Below are positions 7,001 to 7,760 of a stretch of DNA of 7,760 bases, in pieces. Source of the stretch: JALRAP01 sp046302815. GTDB taxonomy: Bacteria > Bacteroidota > Bacteroidia > AKYH767-A > OLB10. Location: assembly GCA_046302815.1 (NCBI GenBank), contig JBKCHO010000041.1, positions 1-7,760 of the forward strand. Direction: 5' to 3'. The notes below the pieces were generated by a model, which searched no databases, had not been told where the DNA came from, and was given only the letters and a program-made list of their open reading frames with translations. The first letter of the stretch is position 1, and every line of letters begins with the position of its first letter. A program made the translations under genes and the position numbers.

Positions 7001-7040
7001 CTTAAGTGTAATTAAGTGTCGTTAAGTGCCAATAAGTGCC
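7001..7040. repeat. Four 10-bp iterons before the integrase unit
   Basis: Four consecutive 10-bp units (CTTAAGTGTA, ATTAAGTGTC, GTTAAGTGCC, AATAAGTGCC) share the core TAAGTG at an exact 10-bp period, about one DNA turn. They end 7 bp before the ATG of the regulator gene, and 6991-7000 (CATAAGATTA) is a degenerate fifth unit. They are candidate binding sites for the HTH regulator or a replication initiator. They lie within the predicted mRNA leader. Confidence 0.75.
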
Positions 7041-7071
7041 AAATTTTAGGGGCAATTAACCCCTGAATTTT
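7041..7071. repeat. Inverted repeat with 12-bp arms
   Basis: AAATTTTAGGGG (7041-7052) and CCCCTGAATTTT (7060-7071) are complementary at 10 of 12 positions around CAATTAA. The GGGG/CCCC core could form an RNA hairpin in the leader of the integrase unit or be a protein-binding dyad. Confidence 0.5.
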
Positions 7072-7093
7072 GTACCTCGCCTTTGAGGTACAA
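7070..7093. promoter_or_regulatory. Perfect 9-bp inverted repeat, candidate operator
   Basis: TTGTACCTC (7070-7078) and GAGGTACAA (7085-7093) are perfect inverted repeats around a 6-bp spacer. The site lies at or just after the predicted transcription start of the integrase unit. Its half-site GGTACAA also occurs at 7098-7104, 11 bp further on, and twice in each end repeat. The same factor, perhaps the integrase arm domain or the regulator, may bind here and at the element ends (inference). Confidence 0.55.
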
Positions 7094-7101
7094 CGAAGGT
7101 A

Positions 7102-7131
7102 CAAATATTCCCAAAAGAAAAGGGGAACAAA
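7102..7131 (-). promoter_or_regulatory. Candidate promoter of the integrase unit
   Basis: The minus strand has TTTG (7131-7128), 18 bp, then AATATTTG (7109-7102), which matches the Bacteroidota -7 box TAnnTTTG at all but the first position. Spacing is close to that expected for -33 and -7 elements. Transcription would start near 7095, giving a leader of about 100 nt that spans both inverted repeats and the iterons. Confidence 0.4.
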
Positions 7132-7164
7132 CCGCCAACAAACAAATAAGATAAATTATTTAAT

Positions 7165-7183
7165 AGTCCTGAAAAATAGGACT
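7165..7183. repeat. Hairpin with 6-bp perfect stem
   Basis: AGTCCT (7165-7170) and AGGACT (7178-7183) flank a 7-nt loop GAAAAAT. The stem is short and followed on the plus strand only by TTTAT, so terminator function is doubtful. It lies between the promoter region and the right att-like repeat, where an accessory recombination site would also fit. Confidence 0.35.
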
Positions 7184-7230
7184 TTATGCCCTTTTATTAC
7201 TTTTTTGATATTGGGTTGTTTTGCTCGGTT

Positions 7231-7303
7231 ACTTTCCGATACAAAATATATTCAGCATTGATATTCAGATAAATACACTTTCGGGGTACAAATAGGGTAC
7301 AAA
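7231..7303 (+). repeat. Right 73-bp direct repeat, probable att site
   Basis: This is the partner of 63-135, in the same orientation and at the integrase-proximal end. It keeps the 16-bp and 15-bp identical blocks (7231-7246 and 7279-7293) and the TATTCAG pair (7249-7255 and 7262-7268). The paired GGGGTACAAAT becomes GGGGTACAAAT plus AGGGTACAAAA (7283-7304). The divergent 10-bp block is 7269-7278. Because a homologue of the last element gene follows on its right, this copy may be the junction between two tandem elements rather than an element/chromosome junction. Confidence 0.7.
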
Positions 7304-7384
7304 ATCCAACGATTGTTTGTAGTTATGGGTAAAATTGATAAGTTTACAAAGTCAACAGATTTTAGATTTATTTGATAATAACAA

Positions 7385-7666
7385 ATGAGCAAGGTACTAA
7401 GGATTATTAAATCATATTTCTTACAGTTCTTATTGGGAGCTTTAGCTCTTATTTCATATATTCAGGTTGAGCAATTAGGTCGTATGCAATTTTCTGATAA
7501 TGGGGAATATTTTAAGACTATAGATTTTAATCATACAGGTGAAACAGTTGGGACTTCTGTTGCGGTTTCAACTGGGTACAATGGTGGTGCTATTGCAATG
7601 GGCTTGATTTGCTCTGTTTGTATTGTAATGATTGTTTGGATTGAAATAAGGAAAACCAGCAATTAA
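7385..7666 (+). CDS. Small membrane protein with two helices, possible cargo
   Basis: I do not recognise this 93-aa protein. Two hydrophobic segments, about 11-28 (YFLQFLLGALALISYIQV) and about 67-87 (GGAIAMGLICSVCIVMIVWIE), flank a polar loop of about 38 residues. Basic residues at both termini (K3, R6, K9 and R89, K90) predict a hairpin with both ends in the cytoplasm and the loop outside. It is the only plus-strand gene, and it looks more AT-rich than the element genes. It sits between the right att-like repeat and the tail of the next element's last gene, a typical spot for variable cargo. TTTATTTG (7367-7374) is a near match to the -7 box but would leave almost no leader. It is convergent with the next gene. 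Phage exclusion, toxin or cryptic roles are only possibilities. Confidence 0.65.
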   Translation: MSKVLRIIKSYFLQFLLGALALISYIQVEQLGRMQFSDNGEYFKTIDFNHTGETVGTSVAVSTGYNGGAIAMGLICSVCIVMIVWIEIRKTSN

Positions 7667-7694
7667 GAGTTTTATACTTGCTGATTTATTCATT

Positions 7695-7760
7695 TTAATT
7701 AAGTGCTTTTTCGAGCTTTGTCAATGCTGTTTTCAATATGGCTTCAATTCTATTCAATTG
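7695..7760 (-). CDS. C-terminal end of a second small-terminase-like protein (partial)
   Basis: The last 66 bases read on the minus strand give an open frame of 21 residues and TAA, running off the window. It begins QLNRIEAILKTAL and ends TKLEKALN. The first 13 residues match the C-terminus of the 219-aa protein (QLNSIEAILKKAL) at 11 of 13 positions. The second protein has a slightly longer tail. Orientation is the same as in the complete element, and it lies on the far side of an att-like repeat, as expected for the distal gene of a tandem, related element. Whether the rest is intact lies outside the window. Confidence 0.75.
   Translation of the reverse strand, partial: QLNRIEAILKTALTKLEKALN

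Larger units (their letters stand above)
63..7303. mobile_element. Integrated element bounded by direct repeats, satellite-like
   Basis: The unit is defined by two same-orientation imperfect repeats of 73 bp at its ends and a complete tyrosine integrase inside. It carries eight tightly packed minus-strand genes: regulator, integrase, unknown, HTH, unknown, D5-type helicase, Toprim primase-like protein, small-terminase-like HTH protein. No relaxase, coupling protein, capsid, portal or large terminase gene is present, so it cannot conjugate or build particles alone. Size and gene content resemble phage-inducible islands or P4-like satellites (inference). A homologue of its last gene starts again beyond the right repeat, so the true mobile unit may be one member of a tandem array. 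The exact ends are uncertain because the repeats are not identical. Confidence 0.72.

Noticed and set aside
7001..7040. CRISPR array
   Set aside because: The repeats are 10 bp and contiguous without spacers, and there are no cas genes.
7165..7183. Hairpin as an intrinsic terminator
   Set aside because: The stem is only 6 bp with a 7-nt loop and no real U tract on either strand. It is kept only as a structural repeat.
6138..7261. Plus-strand frames at 6138-6338, 6755-7015 and 7070-7261
   Set aside because: The first two are antisense to the integrase and regulator genes. The third runs through operator repeats, the hairpin and the att repeat, and its translation is basic and featureless.

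Overview
The window looks like a small integrated mobile element from a member of the Bacteroidota (flavobacterial/cytophagal type). Three things point there: the integrase is of the Bacteroidota type, with an N-terminal arm reading like LYLDFYPP and an HCFRH box; the DNA-binding proteins are excisionase-like HTH proteins and the Toprim protein resembles DUF6371; and candidate promoters match the Bacteroidota -7 box TAnnTTTG while gene starts lack obvious Shine-Dalgarno sequences. All of this is recognition by eye; no database search was possible.

Layout. Two imperfect 73-bp direct repeats (63-135 and 7231-7303, 60 of 73 positions identical) bound about 7.2 kb that carries eight genes, all on the minus strand. 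Transcript order runs from right to left. Unit 1 (6993 to 4691) encodes a zinc-ribbon/double-HTH regulator, a tyrosine integrase with a complete catalytic set, and an unrecognised 193-aa protein. Unit 2 (4589 to 162) encodes an excisionase-like HTH protein, an unrecognised 111-aa protein, a D5/P4-type superfamily 3 helicase, a zinc-ribbon plus Toprim primase-like protein, and a 219-aa HTH protein resembling phage small terminase subunits. Genes within each unit overlap by ATGA or sit within a few bases of each other. Each unit is preceded by control DNA: stacked inverted repeats, 10-bp iterons and a candidate promoter before unit 1, and a 32-bp interrupted palindrome with an exact -7 box before unit 2.

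Right of the second repeat there is a plus-strand gene for a 93-aa two-helix membrane protein, and then, running off the window edge, the C-terminus of a second homologue of the 219-aa protein, in the same orientation. A second related element therefore probably begins at the second repeat. The window would then be one unit of a tandem array, with the membrane protein as cargo of the neighbouring unit.

Working hypothesis (inference): integration, excision control, self-replication and a small-terminase-like protein, without capsid, portal, large terminase or relaxase genes, is the layout expected of a phage satellite of the PICI/P4 kind. A Bacteroidota satellite family that stacks in tandem at shared att sites would be notable. 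The alternative is a cryptic integrative island whose last gene is only an HTH regulator.
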